Part shown: positions 24,568 through 33,589 of the stretch, piece by piece
Layout of the letters: the number at the start of each line of letters is the position of its first letter
Position numbering within the stretch: position 1 is the first letter of the stretch
Source of the DNA: JBFMFR01 sp040752025
Lineage (GTDB): Bacteria; Chloroflexota; Anaerolineae; Anaerolineales; UBA4823
Length of the DNA: 64,000 nucleotides
Assembly (NCBI GenBank): GCA_040752025.1
Contig: JBFMFR010000013.1
Location: 51,623-115,622 of the forward strand
Reading direction: 5' to 3'
Notes under the pieces: generated by a model
Databases searched by the model: none
What the model was told of the DNA's origin: nothing
The model's input: only the letters and a program-made list of their open reading frames with translations
Program-made: the position numbers and the translations under genes

Positions 24568-25329
24568 ATGACAATGACAAAAGCGATTATTCTAGGCGCC
24601 TCGGCCGCCGTTCCCACCCGGGAGAGCGCCAATACCCATATGCTCTTTCCTGGGCGGGAGCGCACCGTGCTGGTGGATGCTCCGGGCGGCAGCACCGTGC
24701 TGCGCCTGGAACAGGCCGGGGTCGATTTCAACACATTGAGCGATGTGATCGTGACCCACTTCCATATCGACCACAGCCTGGGCATCCCCTCGCTCCTGGT
24801 CGAGATGTGGCTGCTGGGGCGCCGGCGCCCGCTGCATATCTACGGGCTGGCCCCGGTGCTGGAGCGTCTGCAAACCCTGCTGGGGTTGTACGACTGGCAG
24901 GCATGGCCCAATCTTTTTCCGGTGGTCTTCCAATGCCTGCCAGCGGCCGAAATGGCGCCGGTGCTGGAGTGCGCCGACTTCCGCATCCAGGCCTCGCCGG
25001 TGCACCACGGCATACCCAATATCGGCCTGCGGGTGGAATTCAAGCCCGGCGGCCAGACCCTGGCCTACTCCTGCGACACCGCCCCCTGCCAAGAGGTTGT
25101 ACGCCTGGGGGCCGGCGCGGATGTGCTCATCCACGAAGCGACCGGCGAGATGCCCGGACATTCCTCCGCCCGGCAGGCCGGCGAGATCGCCCGGCAGGCG
25201 CAGGCCGGCAGCCTGTACCTGATCCACTACCCCGCTGGGGAACAGGCTCGCCACGATCTGGTGGCTGATGCGCAAACCACCTTCCCCGGCAAAGTGGCCC
25301 TGGCCAAAGATTTTATGACCATTGATTAG
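24568..25329 (+). CDS. MBL-fold metal-dependent hydrolase (RNase Z/PhnP-like)
   Basis: A 253-residue metallo-beta-lactamase-fold protein. It has the metal motif THFHIDHSLGIP at about residues 63-74, a later ligand His in the SPVHHG segment, the Asp of YSCDTAP and a final His in LIHYPAG. The N-terminal LGASAAVPT resembles the LGTGxAxPT start of RNase Z-type proteins, a group that also contains PhnP phosphodiesterases. In an operon for a Ugp-like transporter, hydrolysis of an imported phosphodiester is an attractive but unproven role. Start at ATG 24568; a second ATG two codons later is equally possible, and neither has a strong ribosome site. Confidence 0.82.
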   Translation: MTMTKAIILGASAAVPTRESANTHMLFPGRERTVLVDAPGGSTVLRLEQAGVDFNTLSDVIVTHFHIDHSLGIPSLLVEMWLLGRRRPLHIYGLAPVLERLQTLLGLYDWQAWPNLFPVVFQCLPAAEMAPVLECADFRIQASPVHHGIPNIGLRVEFKPGGQTLAYSCDTAPCQEVVRLGAGADVLIHEATGEMPGHSSARQAGEIARQAQAGSLYLIHYPAGEQARHDLVADAQTTFPGKVALAKDFMTID

Positions 25330-25338
25330 GAAAAATCC

Positions 25339-26067
25339 ATGACCGAAAAAAACACCTTTGACATCCTCCTGCTCATCGCCCGTCCCGCCGCCGGCAAAAG
25401 CGAAGTGATCGATTACCTGAAAAAGACGCCCCCCGATGTGCGCGCGGAGCGCTTCCACATCGGCCCGTTCGCCGAGATCGACGATTTCCCCATGCTGTGG
25501 ACCTGGTTCGAAGAGGATGCCCTGCTGGAGAAGATGGGCCATCCCCGCCTGCACAGCGACGAGCGTGGTTTCTTCCACAATGCCTATCTCTGGGACCTGT
25601 TGATCGAGCGCATCGGGCTGGAGTACCAGAAGAAGCTGCGGGATATTCCCGATTATGCCGAGACCTGCACCACGATCATCGAATTCTCACGCGGCACAGA
25701 ACACGGCGGCTACCGTTCGGCCTTCGCCCACCTCGACCCGCAGATGCTGCCCAAAATGGCGGTGCTCTACATCGATGTATCCTGGGAAGAATCCTTGCGC
25801 AAGAACCGTAAACGTTTCAACCCCGATAAACCCGACAGCATCTTAGAACACGCCCTGCCGGACTGGAAGCTGGAGCAACTGTATAAAGAAATAGACTGGG
25901 ATGAGGTCAGCGCCGCAGATCCGGCATACCTGGATATCCAGGGAGTGCGCCTGCCCTACGTTGTCTTTGACAACGCCGACGATGTGACCACAGAGCGCGG
26001 CGCCGCGCTGGGAGAACGGTTGGAAGAAGTGTTGGGGAGGTTGTGGGAATTGTATAAGAGAGCATAA
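25339..26067 (+). CDS. P-loop nucleoside-triphosphatase/kinase-like protein, unknown substrate
   Basis: A 242-residue soluble protein. A P-loop-like sequence RPAAGKSEVIDYL is at residues 15-27, and a hydrophobic strand AVLYIDVSWEESLRKNRKRFN (about 142-162) resembles the lid/arginine-rich region of small-molecule kinases. It begins nine bases after the MBL hydrolase stop, with GGAAAAATCC before the ATG, so it is probably the last gene of the GntR operon. I do not recognise a named family. A small-molecule kinase acting on the transported compound or its hydrolysis product would fit the context. Confidence 0.7.
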   Translation: MTEKNTFDILLLIARPAAGKSEVIDYLKKTPPDVRAERFHIGPFAEIDDFPMLWTWFEEDALLEKMGHPRLHSDERGFFHNAYLWDLLIERIGLEYQKKLRDIPDYAETCTTIIEFSRGTEHGGYRSAFAHLDPQMLPKMAVLYIDVSWEESLRKNRKRFNPDKPDSILEHALPDWKLEQLYKEIDWDEVSAADPAYLDIQGVRLPYVVFDNADDVTTERGAALGERLEEVLGRLWELYKRA

Positions 26068-26161
26068 TGAAAGTAACCTTGGTTGTTTCAAGTAAGGGAG
26101 GGACAAATGGACGGCAGAAAGCTATTGAAACCGCTGGTCGGCATATTCTTTATGCTGCAAC

Positions 26162-26494
26162 CTGAACGATGTCTATCCTGATGAGCGCTCGATGTTGGTG
26201 GCAGAAGGCATCTTGCAGGCGCGCTATCGCCACTGTCCCGATTATTCCTGCGAGCAATTGTTGCGGCCCGGGGAGCCGGCCTTGCTGGCGGTAGATATGG
26301 GGCCGATCAGCATTGTCTTCAACGCCGGTCATCGCATTCGCATCAGCATCACCTCCTCCAATGCGCCCAGCTTTTCCCCGAACCCGAACACCGGCGACAT
26401 CTATCTCGAAGCAGGTGCAGCGGGACAGGTCGCCCATACCATGATTTTGCATGATGCCGATCATCCCTCGGCGGTCATCCTTCCGGTGAAGTGA
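26162..26494 (+). pseudogene. C-terminal remnant of a CocE/NonD-family hydrolase
   Basis: The frame reads DVYPDERSMLVAEGILQARY and later HRIRISITSSNAPSF, the hallmark of the C-terminal jelly-roll (X-Pro dipeptidyl-peptidase C-terminal) domain of CocE/NonD hydrolases. The catalytic alpha/beta-hydrolase domain is absent: upstream sequence in this frame is unrelated. Only about 110 of the usual 550 or more codons remain, so this is a gene fragment left by deletion or recombination. It overlaps the end of an RHS fragment on the other strand. Confidence 0.75.
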
Positions 26495-26830
26495 CCTGAA
26501 TATACGCCACACCAGCCTTGCTCGCCAGGTTGCCCAGTGTGTCGTAGCCGTACTGCCAGGTGCCCATGTCCGGGTCGATCATCTGCGTCTTGCGCCCGGC
26601 GTAGTTGTAGCTCAAGCTGGTGGTATATTGCCCGTTGTTGTCCACCTGCACCAGCCGGTCCAGCGCGTCGTAGCTGTAGGTGATCTGCAGGTTGAGCGGG
26701 CTGTTCACGTTCACGCCGTTCAAGGGGATCACCTGCGCTGTCCGCCCCCACACATCGTACAGCGTGCGCGTGGCGTTTGCCGCCCGGGTCGGTCAGGCGC
26801 GTTTCCAGGTCGAAGCAGGCGAAACTGGCG
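26475..26830 (-). pseudogene. fragment of an RHS/YD-repeat protein with a frameshift
   Basis: Minus-strand reading gives YD-repeat blocks YSYDALDRLVQV and YGYDTLGNLASK, and further upstream RLTDPGGK. The piece upstream of about 26765 is in another frame from the piece after it: one extra base within GGCAAACGCCACG separates DPGGK from TLYDVWGR. The original proteins are over 1000 residues long; fewer than 120 codons survive. It points to a lost RHS-type polymorphic-toxin or wall protein locus. Confidence 0.75.
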
Positions 26831-26915
26831 AAGGTCCCGTGTTTGCACTAAAAAATAGAATTGGCGTCTATTTGCGCAAAACTAAGGTAAGATCGTTATT
26901 CTCTCAAGGAGTTGT

Positions 26916-27278
26916 TCACCAACTTACTAAGAATTCGAATATAGAAATTAACGGAATATTGACTTTCCAGAATATAAAAATTGTGAACATAACATAGAAG
27001 GCCGTTACCATTAGGGAAGGGATGGATAAAAACCACAAGTTGCCTCTTTTCATTATTCTGCACCTTTCCTCTTCAGCGAATTCAGAAGTGACAAGGGTAT
27101 CAGCGATCTTCAAATATATTACCGGTGTGGCAAAGAGAATTCTGCGAATGGTATTAAGTAGGATAAACCAACCCAATCCAAACCATAGTGACAAAACTAA
27201 GCCAAGGAGGGTTGGAAATAGAAAAAACGCAGCCAGCCTAAGTCTCTGGGGAAATGTTAACTCGTTCTCTACTGACAT
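26916..27278 (-). CDS. hypothetical multi-helix membrane protein
   Basis: A 120-residue hydrophobic protein with three or four membrane segments (about 13-33, 34-52, 85-105). The ATG at 27276-27278 is eight bases from GGAG; a GTG three codons earlier is also open. It overlaps the 3' end of the lipoprotein gene by about 40 bases on the same strand, so the two are likely co-transcribed. The region is clearly lower in GC than the surrounding genes and its codon use is AT-rich, which suggests acquired DNA. No family recognised. Confidence 0.55.
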   Translation of the reverse strand: MSVENELTFPQRLRLAAFFLFPTLLGLVLSLWFGLGWFILLNTIRRILFATPVIYLKIADTLVTSEFAEEERCRIMKRGNLWFLSIPSLMVTAFYVMFTIFIFWKVNIPLISIFEFLVSW

Positions 27279-27966
27279 AGCATACACTCCGGTTGTAAAA
27301 AATCAGTCTTCGCGTTTTTGACAAAATCTTTGTGGTAGACCCATCAAGTTGAATGCTTTCAATGATTTCTTGCGCCTGGGCATCCATCGCTTCATCGCCA
27401 CTCTTATAAACGTAAGCCCAGATATTGCCCCCTTGGGATCTTATCGCATGCACTTCTATTGTTTGTAAAGCACCAGGGCCTCTATTTTCGACCCGGATTC
27501 TATTGTCATCCCCTTGCATTTTTGCAATTGGAATTTCTATAACGGCTTTGCTAGCTTCAAAGTCTCCGGTTCTAATTATAGCCGGCTCCTGAATCACCGA
27601 AACCGAATCTAAGCCATATAAATTCCTTATTCTCTCAATGTCATCCTCTAAATCAGGCCTATCAGCCTTAGAATTTGAAAGACAGGCCCCCCCATGGATT
27701 TCAACTAGAGGGCCCCTTTTATCCCAAAAGTAGCGTTTAGCATCTAATAAGATTTGGCCGTTTCGCTCGTAATATTCTGCTTTCCAGTTCGCAGGCTTTT
27801 CCAGGCGAATGCCAGCCTCTGAGTTCTCGTAACGTTGCAGCGGCGGGTTTGGGGTACATCCCGAAACCAGGAATACTAAACCAGGCAGGATGAGTAGAAA
27901 GCTTAGCCAATGCCACTTGCCTGAATAACCGGAACGCTCGCTGGGCTTCTTCGAGTGATCAGTCAT
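27238..27966 (-). CDS. hypothetical lipoprotein
   Basis: A 242-residue protein. From ATG 27964-27966 a basic N-terminus leads to a hydrophobic segment and a lipobox LVSGC, then a soluble domain (IRLEKPANWKAEYYER onward) like the PsbP/DUF1795-type fold often found in secreted stress or lipid-binding proteins. AAGG nine bases upstream supports this start, but the frame stays open to 28227 and that extension also contains a signal-like segment (FIWVVWLIVFLVALLSP), so a longer or fused precursor is possible. A decayed second copy of this locus lies at 33053-33365. Function unknown. Confidence 0.65.
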   Translation of the reverse strand: MTDHSKKPSERSGYSGKWHWLSFLLILPGLVFLVSGCTPNPPLQRYENSEAGIRLEKPANWKAEYYERNGQILLDAKRYFWDKRGPLVEIHGGACLSNSKADRPDLEDDIERIRNLYGLDSVSVIQEPAIIRTGDFEASKAVIEIPIAKMQGDDNRIRVENRGPGALQTIEVHAIRSQGGNIWAYVYKSGDEAMDAQAQEIIESIQLDGSTTKILSKTRRLIFYNRSVCYVSRERVNISPET

Positions 27967-28060
27967 ATCATCGATCCTTATCTTCGGATACATTATTTTA
28001 GTAGATTTTCTGCCATTGTTGATCACAAAGTTCCCACCTACGCGAAATCGGCCTCGCCAG
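27347..28060 (-). repeat. intact copy of a segment duplicated on both sides of the WD40 gene
   Basis: 27347-27512 matches 33058-33220, and 27948-28060 matches 33247-33363, in the same orientation and order. The roughly 430 bases between the two blocks are missing from the right-hand copy. Confidence 0.8.
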
Positions 28061-28255
28061 GCATACCGTGCACCAGCTCCCCTATTTTGGATCGTTGCCT
28101 CCAGCAATAATCCTGGCAGCTCGTTATCTGGTGCCACGGCTGGAGATAGCAAGGCCACCAGGAAAACAATCAGCCAGACAACCCAAATGAACCGTTGCGC
28201 TTGTGGCTTTTTTGTGGCAAAATTCATAGAAAGATGCTCGGTAAGGTTGGGGTGT

Positions 28256-31200
28256 ATGATGAACGATGCAAGAAAAAGTTCCAACCGCACGAATAAGCTC
28301 GTAATTGCGAGCTTATTCGTAGTTTGTTTCCTCATCGGATTATTTGCAGTGATCTGGCGCGGACGGATAGACTCAGTGGGTCAACTTGAAACCCCCACTG
28401 CGCTCAGTTACCAGCGGACACAACGACCAACTGCCCTTCCCTATACTTCAACCAGCACGCGCTTTCTTTCTTCACCCACACTTCCTGTTACATTTGCCAC
28501 GCCAGCGCCTTCCCCGGTTCCGATCCAAATTACAAGAATCGTCGATTTTGGCAAAGGAACAATTTCTCCCGTGTATGCTTCACCGGATGGTAAGCTGGCA
28601 GTCATTATCCAGGATGGCGCCATCTTGCGCTGGTTTGACGCACAAACCTATGCCGAGTTAGGCTCTGTGGAGTTCAGTGATTATCGCGGCGGTGGGCCAA
28701 ATCGAATTTACTTCAGCCCTGATAGCAAACTGGTTGTTGTGCAATTAGCGCTGGGAGGCGACATCATCGATTTAGCCAACCAAAACATACTGGGGGGTGT
28801 CAGCGAAGCCTATGGTTTTGCTTTTTCGCCGGACAATCGCTACCTGGCATACCTGGCTGACCATATTACTACCGAAGGATCGAATCATAATATCGGTCTA
28901 TATGATCTCGTTGAAGGCAGAGATGTCAGCGGCGAACCGTTTGTCGGGGATGGGCTGCGCTTCAAGGCCCTATCTCCAGACCTTCCTCATCAATTGATGA
29001 GTTTCCCGGCGATCAGCCCGGATGGCCGCCTGGTGGCTGCGGGTCATTCTGATCAGCGCGTCTATATCTGGGATCTGCAGAGCGGCGAGAGATACTTCGC
29101 CCTTGAAGGGCACGCGGCCGAGGTAACCTGCGTGGCTTTCAATCCTGATGGGCAGATGATCGCTTCTGGCAGCAGGGATGGCACTGTGCGTCTATGGAGT
29201 CCCACTACGGGTAAGCTGTTGCGCGTGGTGACTGGATTCCTGGATGATATCACAACCATAAAATTCTCGCCCGATGGTCAGCAGCTAATCGCCAGTATCA
29301 GCGAACAGCCGGATCAGGTTTACGATTTGAAGAGTGGGCAATTTATGGTTGAACCTGAGACTCAACATACTCCTGACCCACTCAGTGTTCACATGCACCG
29401 ACAGGGATATATCCAGTATAGCTGGTCGACAGCCGTTCGTTTCAGCCCGGATGGGCGCAGCCTGGCCCTTGCCATGGGGAATATTCTCGTATGGGATAAA
29501 ACATCTGGGGAAATATTGGCAGCACTCGAAAAACCCAGGGATGTAGCGATTGCTGCATTCACCTATAGTCCAGATAGCGCTCGCCTGGCAGCTCATAGCC
29601 AGCAAGGGGATGTATGGGTATGGGATATCGCCTCGGAAAAACTTACCTTGAATTTGACGAGTGAAACTTTGCGCGCACAGCAGGCGCTCTACTTGCCAGG
29701 AAATGGTTTAGGTGTGGCGATTGGATCTAGAAGTACAACCCAGGGTGGAATAACCTTTTCTCCGGATGGAGAGCAGGTGGTTTTTGGAAATGGAACAGCC
29801 ATTGAGATTTGGGATATCCAAAAAGCCAGGAAGACACTTGTCCTGGAGCAAAACCAGCCACCCGCCTATGCTTCCCACATCTCCTATGCTGTAGATGGGC
29901 AGCGAATTTATGCCGTTCTCAACCGCAACAAGCGGGCGGCAATATGGGATGCGTCCACCGGGGCACTCCTACGTGAAGTGCATCTGCCCCATGTCGATCC
30001 GAATGCCTACACAGCTTCAGACCTGAACGGGCCGCTATTTGTCCGCAGCAACTATTCGGCAGACCAGGACTGGATCGAGTTGTGGAATCTGGACAATGGA
30101 CAAATGTTCAGGCTGGATATGCCTTCCCGCGAAAGTGCGTTCTTACGCTTCAGCCCGGATGGCAGTTTATTGGCGGCGGTCAACCGCATGAATTTCAGGG
30201 ATGAGTTTTTGTACTTTTGGAAAACCGGCACCGGTCAGCTTGTGCATGTTACGGATAAGACATTCGATATGGATGATTTTGCCATCAGCCCTGATAATGC
30301 CTCACTGGCCTCTGGCAGCATGGGGAAAGTGGACATTTGGGATATCCACAATCTGGCTGAAAGCGCCAGGCAGCCGGAGATTACGCCGGCGATCCCTCCG
30401 CCCAGTTCCACCCCTTGGGGAGGCTCGTCAAATCAGAAGAAACCAACGGCCACCCCTCATCCAGCTCAATCCAGGACCCCCTTGCCGCCATTGGCCGGCG
30501 CCATATCGCTTGCCAATGCACAACAGGTGACTGAAATTTCTCGTTTTGGCGCCGGCGTTGTTGAACAAATTGCCTGGGCGCCATCTGGCGCAGCCTTCAC
30601 GGCCGTGGGGCCGCTGGGCGTTTACCGCTACACAGTCCAACCCGCCGATCAGACCATGAGTGAATACGATCACCTGGATGTGCATGCCTGGCTTTATAGT
30701 GCGATCGCCCTCGTAGATGGGCGCACCTTGGCTGCTGGGGTGAGCGCGGATCGCATCAAAGTTTGGGATCTGGCATCCGGCGAAGCGCTCGTCGAAGTGA
30801 ATGGTGGTGGCCAGCCGGCGCTCAGCCCGGACGGCGAAAAGCTGGTCTACATGGGTGAGAACAACACCCTGCAGGTCTGGAATTTGACTGCCGGGCAGGT
30901 ACAGGCCTCCCTGCATAACTATTCCGGATATTCGCGCTTGCCAGTCTTTAGCCCGGATAGCAGGCTGGTAGCGGCTGCGCAGTCGCGTGAAACAAACACG
31001 TTTGTTCGCGACTCGGTGCGCATGTGGGATAGCGATACGGGCGCGGTCGTTAACGCCGTGGGTGGGCCGGATAACCTGATTACCGATTTATCTTTTAGTC
31101 AGAGTGGCCGCTATTTGGTCGGGGCGGCGGGCGGTTCGGCCTGGATTTGGGATGTTCGTCCGGGGATACAGCCAGTCTCGATCAAACTTTATGAGCCCAC

Positions 31201-32371
31201 CATAAACATGGCATATTACGGGCTGGTGGATTACGCACACCGGGTCACTGCGCTTGCCATCAGCCCCGACGATCGTACTGTGGCCATTGGCGATAGCAGG
31301 AACAATATCTGGTTATATGATCGAGCAAGCCAAACGCTGCTGCGCAAGTTGGAAGGCCATTCCAATGCGATTCACCGTTTGCGGTTCAGTCCAGATGGTG
31401 CTTCTTTATTATCGATCGATCAAGATGGCAACCTGATGTTGTGGAAAACCGCCTCTGGAAAATTGTTAAGCGCTTTGGTTCAACATACTGGACAGATTCA
31501 AGGACTGGTTTTCCGTACAGATGGCAACCTGGCAGCCTGGGACGGAGGCACTTACTGGACGATTCACCCACCCGATGGCGCTGTGTTGAATATCACGCAT
31601 ACCTATTCTGGCACCATCCTGGCAGCCAGCCCGATCGGTGACTGGCTGGCGGTTTATTCCCCTTATCGAATGTCGCTGTGGGATGCTCGCACCGGCGATT
31701 ACCGCCAGACTTTGGAAGGACAGGCCGAAGAGATCTGGTTTGACTATTACCGCGGTGAACCGGTGCTGCGCGGTTTTGGCAAAGCTGTTTTTAGCCCGGA
31801 TGGCAGCCTGTTAGCCAGCGCTGGCACAGGCGGCGTGTGGCTTTACAGCGCACAAGATGGGCGCTTGCTCCACCAGTTTCCCAGCTACAATACCCAGGAG
31901 GTCAAGTCGGCCAGTTTTAGCGCCGACAGCCAATGGCTGATCACTTGCCTATACGACTGGGGGCAAAGCATCCTGGATGCGCAGTCTGGCGAGACCGTTA
32001 TGGATGCCTATGGATGTGGAAACGATTACGCCATCAGTTCCGATAAACGCTGGATAGGAACACTCACAGCAGACTGGGGCAAGACTCCATCCCTGGTAAT
32101 CTGGGATACCGCTTCTCGGCAGTTATACAAAACCATATCCTTTAGCGAAGATGTAAGTCCGGCTGGCCTGGCGATCAGCCCGGATGCCTGGTTGATCGCA
32201 GTTGGCCTGGCGGATGGGAAGATTCTTTTGATAGAGACAAATACCTTCCAAATTATTGCCACACTCAATGGACACCTGGGCAGTGTCAGCCGCCTGGCTT
32301 TTTCGCCAGATGGACAATATCTGGTTTCTGGTGGCATGGATGGCACTGTACGTTTTTGGGGTGTACCTTGA
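28256..32371 (+). CDS. giant membrane-anchored WD40-repeat protein
   Basis: A 1371-residue protein. An N-terminal signal-anchor helix (about residues 15-36) and a Ser/Thr/Pro-rich segment are followed by WD40 repeats to the end, with recurring FSPDG, SGSRDGTVRLW, VWDIASE and similar blades, interrupted by one Pro/Thr-rich linker (TPHPAQSRTPLPP, about residue 745) that splits it into two multi-propeller halves. It ends with a classic blade YLVSGGMDGTVRFWGVP. It should lie on the outer face of the membrane as a protein-binding scaffold. ATG 28256 has AAGG nine bases upstream; the frame is open to 28016, but that part overlaps the divergent lipoprotein locus. No enzymatic domain seen. Confidence 0.9.
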   Translation: MMNDARKSSNRTNKLVIASLFVVCFLIGLFAVIWRGRIDSVGQLETPTALSYQRTQRPTALPYTSTSTRFLSSPTLPVTFATPAPSPVPIQITRIVDFGKGTISPVYASPDGKLAVIIQDGAILRWFDAQTYAELGSVEFSDYRGGGPNRIYFSPDSKLVVVQLALGGDIIDLANQNILGGVSEAYGFAFSPDNRYLAYLADHITTEGSNHNIGLYDLVEGRDVSGEPFVGDGLRFKALSPDLPHQLMSFPAISPDGRLVAAGHSDQRVYIWDLQSGERYFALEGHAAEVTCVAFNPDGQMIASGSRDGTVRLWSPTTGKLLRVVTGFLDDITTIKFSPDGQQLIASISEQPDQVYDLKSGQFMVEPETQHTPDPLSVHMHRQGYIQYSWSTAVRFSPDGRSLALAMGNILVWDKTSGEILAALEKPRDVAIAAFTYSPDSARLAAHSQQGDVWVWDIASEKLTLNLTSETLRAQQALYLPGNGLGVAIGSRSTTQGGITFSPDGEQVVFGNGTAIEIWDIQKARKTLVLEQNQPPAYASHISYAVDGQRIYAVLNRNKRAAIWDASTGALLREVHLPHVDPNAYTASDLNGPLFVRSNYSADQDWIELWNLDNGQMFRLDMPSRESAFLRFSPDGSLLAAVNRMNFRDEFLYFWKTGTGQLVHVTDKTFDMDDFAISPDNASLASGSMGKVDIWDIHNLAESARQPEITPAIPPPSSTPWGGSSNQKKPTATPHPAQSRTPLPPLAGAISLANAQQVTEISRFGAGVVEQIAWAPSGAAFTAVGPLGVYRYTVQPADQTMSEYDHLDVHAWLYSAIALVDGRTLAAGVSADRIKVWDLASGEALVEVNGGGQPALSPDGEKLVYMGENNTLQVWNLTAGQVQASLHNYSGYSRLPVFSPDSRLVAAAQSRETNTFVRDSVRMWDSDTGAVVNAVGGPDNLITDLSFSQSGRYLVGAAGGSAWIWDVRPGIQPVSIKLYEPTINMAYYGLVDYAHRVTALAISPDDRTVAIGDSRNNIWLYDRASQTLLRKLEGHSNAIHRLRFSPDGASLLSIDQDGNLMLWKTASGKLLSALVQHTGQIQGLVFRTDGNLAAWDGGTYWTIHPPDGAVLNITHTYSGTILAASPIGDWLAVYSPYRMSLWDARTGDYRQTLEGQAEEIWFDYYRGEPVLRGFGKAVFSPDGSLLASAGTGGVWLYSAQDGRLLHQFPSYNTQEVKSASFSADSQWLITCLYDWGQSILDAQSGETVMDAYGCGNDYAISSDKRWIGTLTADWGKTPSLVIWDTASRQLYKTISFSEDVSPAGLAISPDAWLIAVGLADGKILLIETNTFQIIATLNGHLGSVSRLAFSPDGQYLVSGGMDGTVRFWGVP

Positions 32372-32462
32372 TTATGGATTTAGCCGGCACTCCGCTGAGC
32401 ATCTGCTACAACAGCCCGCCCTGCTCCGGCGTGCCCCGCGGAAAGCGAAAAGCTGTCTTATA

Positions 32463-32879
32463 TCAGGACCACCAATTTTCTAAAGACCGTTTCATCTCCT
32501 CTCCCGGATTGAGTGGCACCCGAAACCACCACCAGCCCTCCTCCTCCCCTAAGAATGGTAAGAGAGGCTTTTCCACTTTTTCAGTTGCTTGAATGAAACG
32601 TTCATCCCAGCCATTGATCCATGATGATAGTTCGTTATAAATGTTGGGGGGGCAATTGTTCATTACCATCTGAAAAATGTCCCTGATGGTCAATTCATTT
32701 GTATACTCATCAATAATATACGGATAACCCTGCTCAACTTTTCTAACGAATCGGCTCCATCTGCGTGATAAATATTCAAGCGTTAGCTTGCGACCACATC
32801 GCCGAAATACGAGGTCAAGTGCGGGTTCTAACATTAGCATATCTTCCGAAGTCAGGTGAATAACCTCTTCCATTTCCAT
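32463..32879 (-). CDS. hypothetical protein, 138 residues
   Basis: A soluble, acidic protein rich in Trp, Glu and Arg (GEEEGWWWFRVPLNP near the C-terminus), without signal peptide or membrane helix. The start is taken at ATG 32877-32879, eight bases after AGGG; a GTG seven codons upstream is open too. It lies in the low-GC accessory patch between the WD40 gene and the decayed lipoprotein copy. No known family recognised; its size and position would suit an immunity-type or mobile cargo gene, but that is only a guess. Confidence 0.55.
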   Translation of the reverse strand: MEMEEVIHLTSEDMLMLEPALDLVFRRCGRKLTLEYLSRRWSRFVRKVEQGYPYIIDEYTNELTIRDIFQMVMNNCPPNIYNELSSWINGWDERFIQATEKVEKPLLPFLGEEEGWWWFRVPLNPGEEMKRSLENWWS

Positions 32880-33052
32880 AGATTTATCCCTACTCTTCAC
32901 TTTTTCTCAATCTGGGTGAGCCAGGAAACCTCAAAAACCTGCCCAACATTTATTCTGAAACTACACTCACAAAGTCACAGCTATCTTGTCCATGTGCATA
33001 ATCCTAACCCTGGAAATCGCCATCATTCATTTGCATCTCTATTGTGCCGTGT

Positions 33053-33365
33053 CGCAGGTAAATTGAATACTTTCAACGATTTCTTGCGCCTGTGCATCCA
33101 TCGCTTCATCACCACTCTTGTAAACGTAAGCCCAGATATTGCGCCCTTGAGACCATATCGCGTACACCTCTATCGTTTGTAAAGTACTAGGGCCTCTATC
33201 CTCGACCCGGATTCTATCTGCCTGTACAGCCTGAACACTCGTTGATCTTCTTTGAATGATCAGCCATATCATCGATCCTTATACTTCGGATACAGTATTT
33301 TAGTAGGTTTTCTGTCATTGTTGATCACAAAATTCTCACGTATTCGAAAGAGACCTCGCCAGGAA
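33053..33365 (-). pseudogene. decayed second copy of the lipoprotein locus
   Basis: Minus-strand translation gives IWAYVYKSGDEAMDAQAQEI, identical to the C-terminus of the lipoprotein encoded at 27238-27966, and the upstream flank repeats that gene's 5' region. The middle, including the lipobox and most of the domain, is deleted. The block is in the same orientation as the intact copy and lies on the other side of the WD40 gene. Confidence 0.8.
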
Positions 33366-33368
33366 ACC

Positions 33369-33572
33369 AATCCGTGCCAATCCCGCTATCCGTGTTCCAT
33401 CTCTAAAACATCTGCGAGAATCAGCCTCCCATTTTACTATTTCGATCATCGCCCCCTCGACCACCCCTCGCAAGCGCACATCCAGTTCCTCCTCCGAAAA
33501 ACAATCCGCGCAAATCCTGTAATCCGTGTCCCACCTCTTCAAAATATCTGCGAGTATCAGCGAAAATCTGCG
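33369..33572. repeat. pair of noncoding AATCCGTG...ATCTGCGAG repeats
   Basis: 33369-33424 and 33503-33572 share the blocks AATCCG(T/C)GC(C/A)AATCC, ATCCGTGT(T/C)CCA and CATCTGCGAG-like ends about 134 bases apart. Repeats of this ATCTGCG/AATCCGTG style are common intergenic debris in large environmental genomes. Any open frame through it is probably not a gene. Confidence 0.55.
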
Positions 33573-33589
33573 TTCCTCCAGCCGCCCCA

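Noticed and set aside
28016..28255. Upstream extension of the WD40 reading frame
   Set aside because: Its ATG lacks a ribosome site and it overlaps the divergent lipoprotein locus; ATG 28256 is followed by a proper signal anchor.
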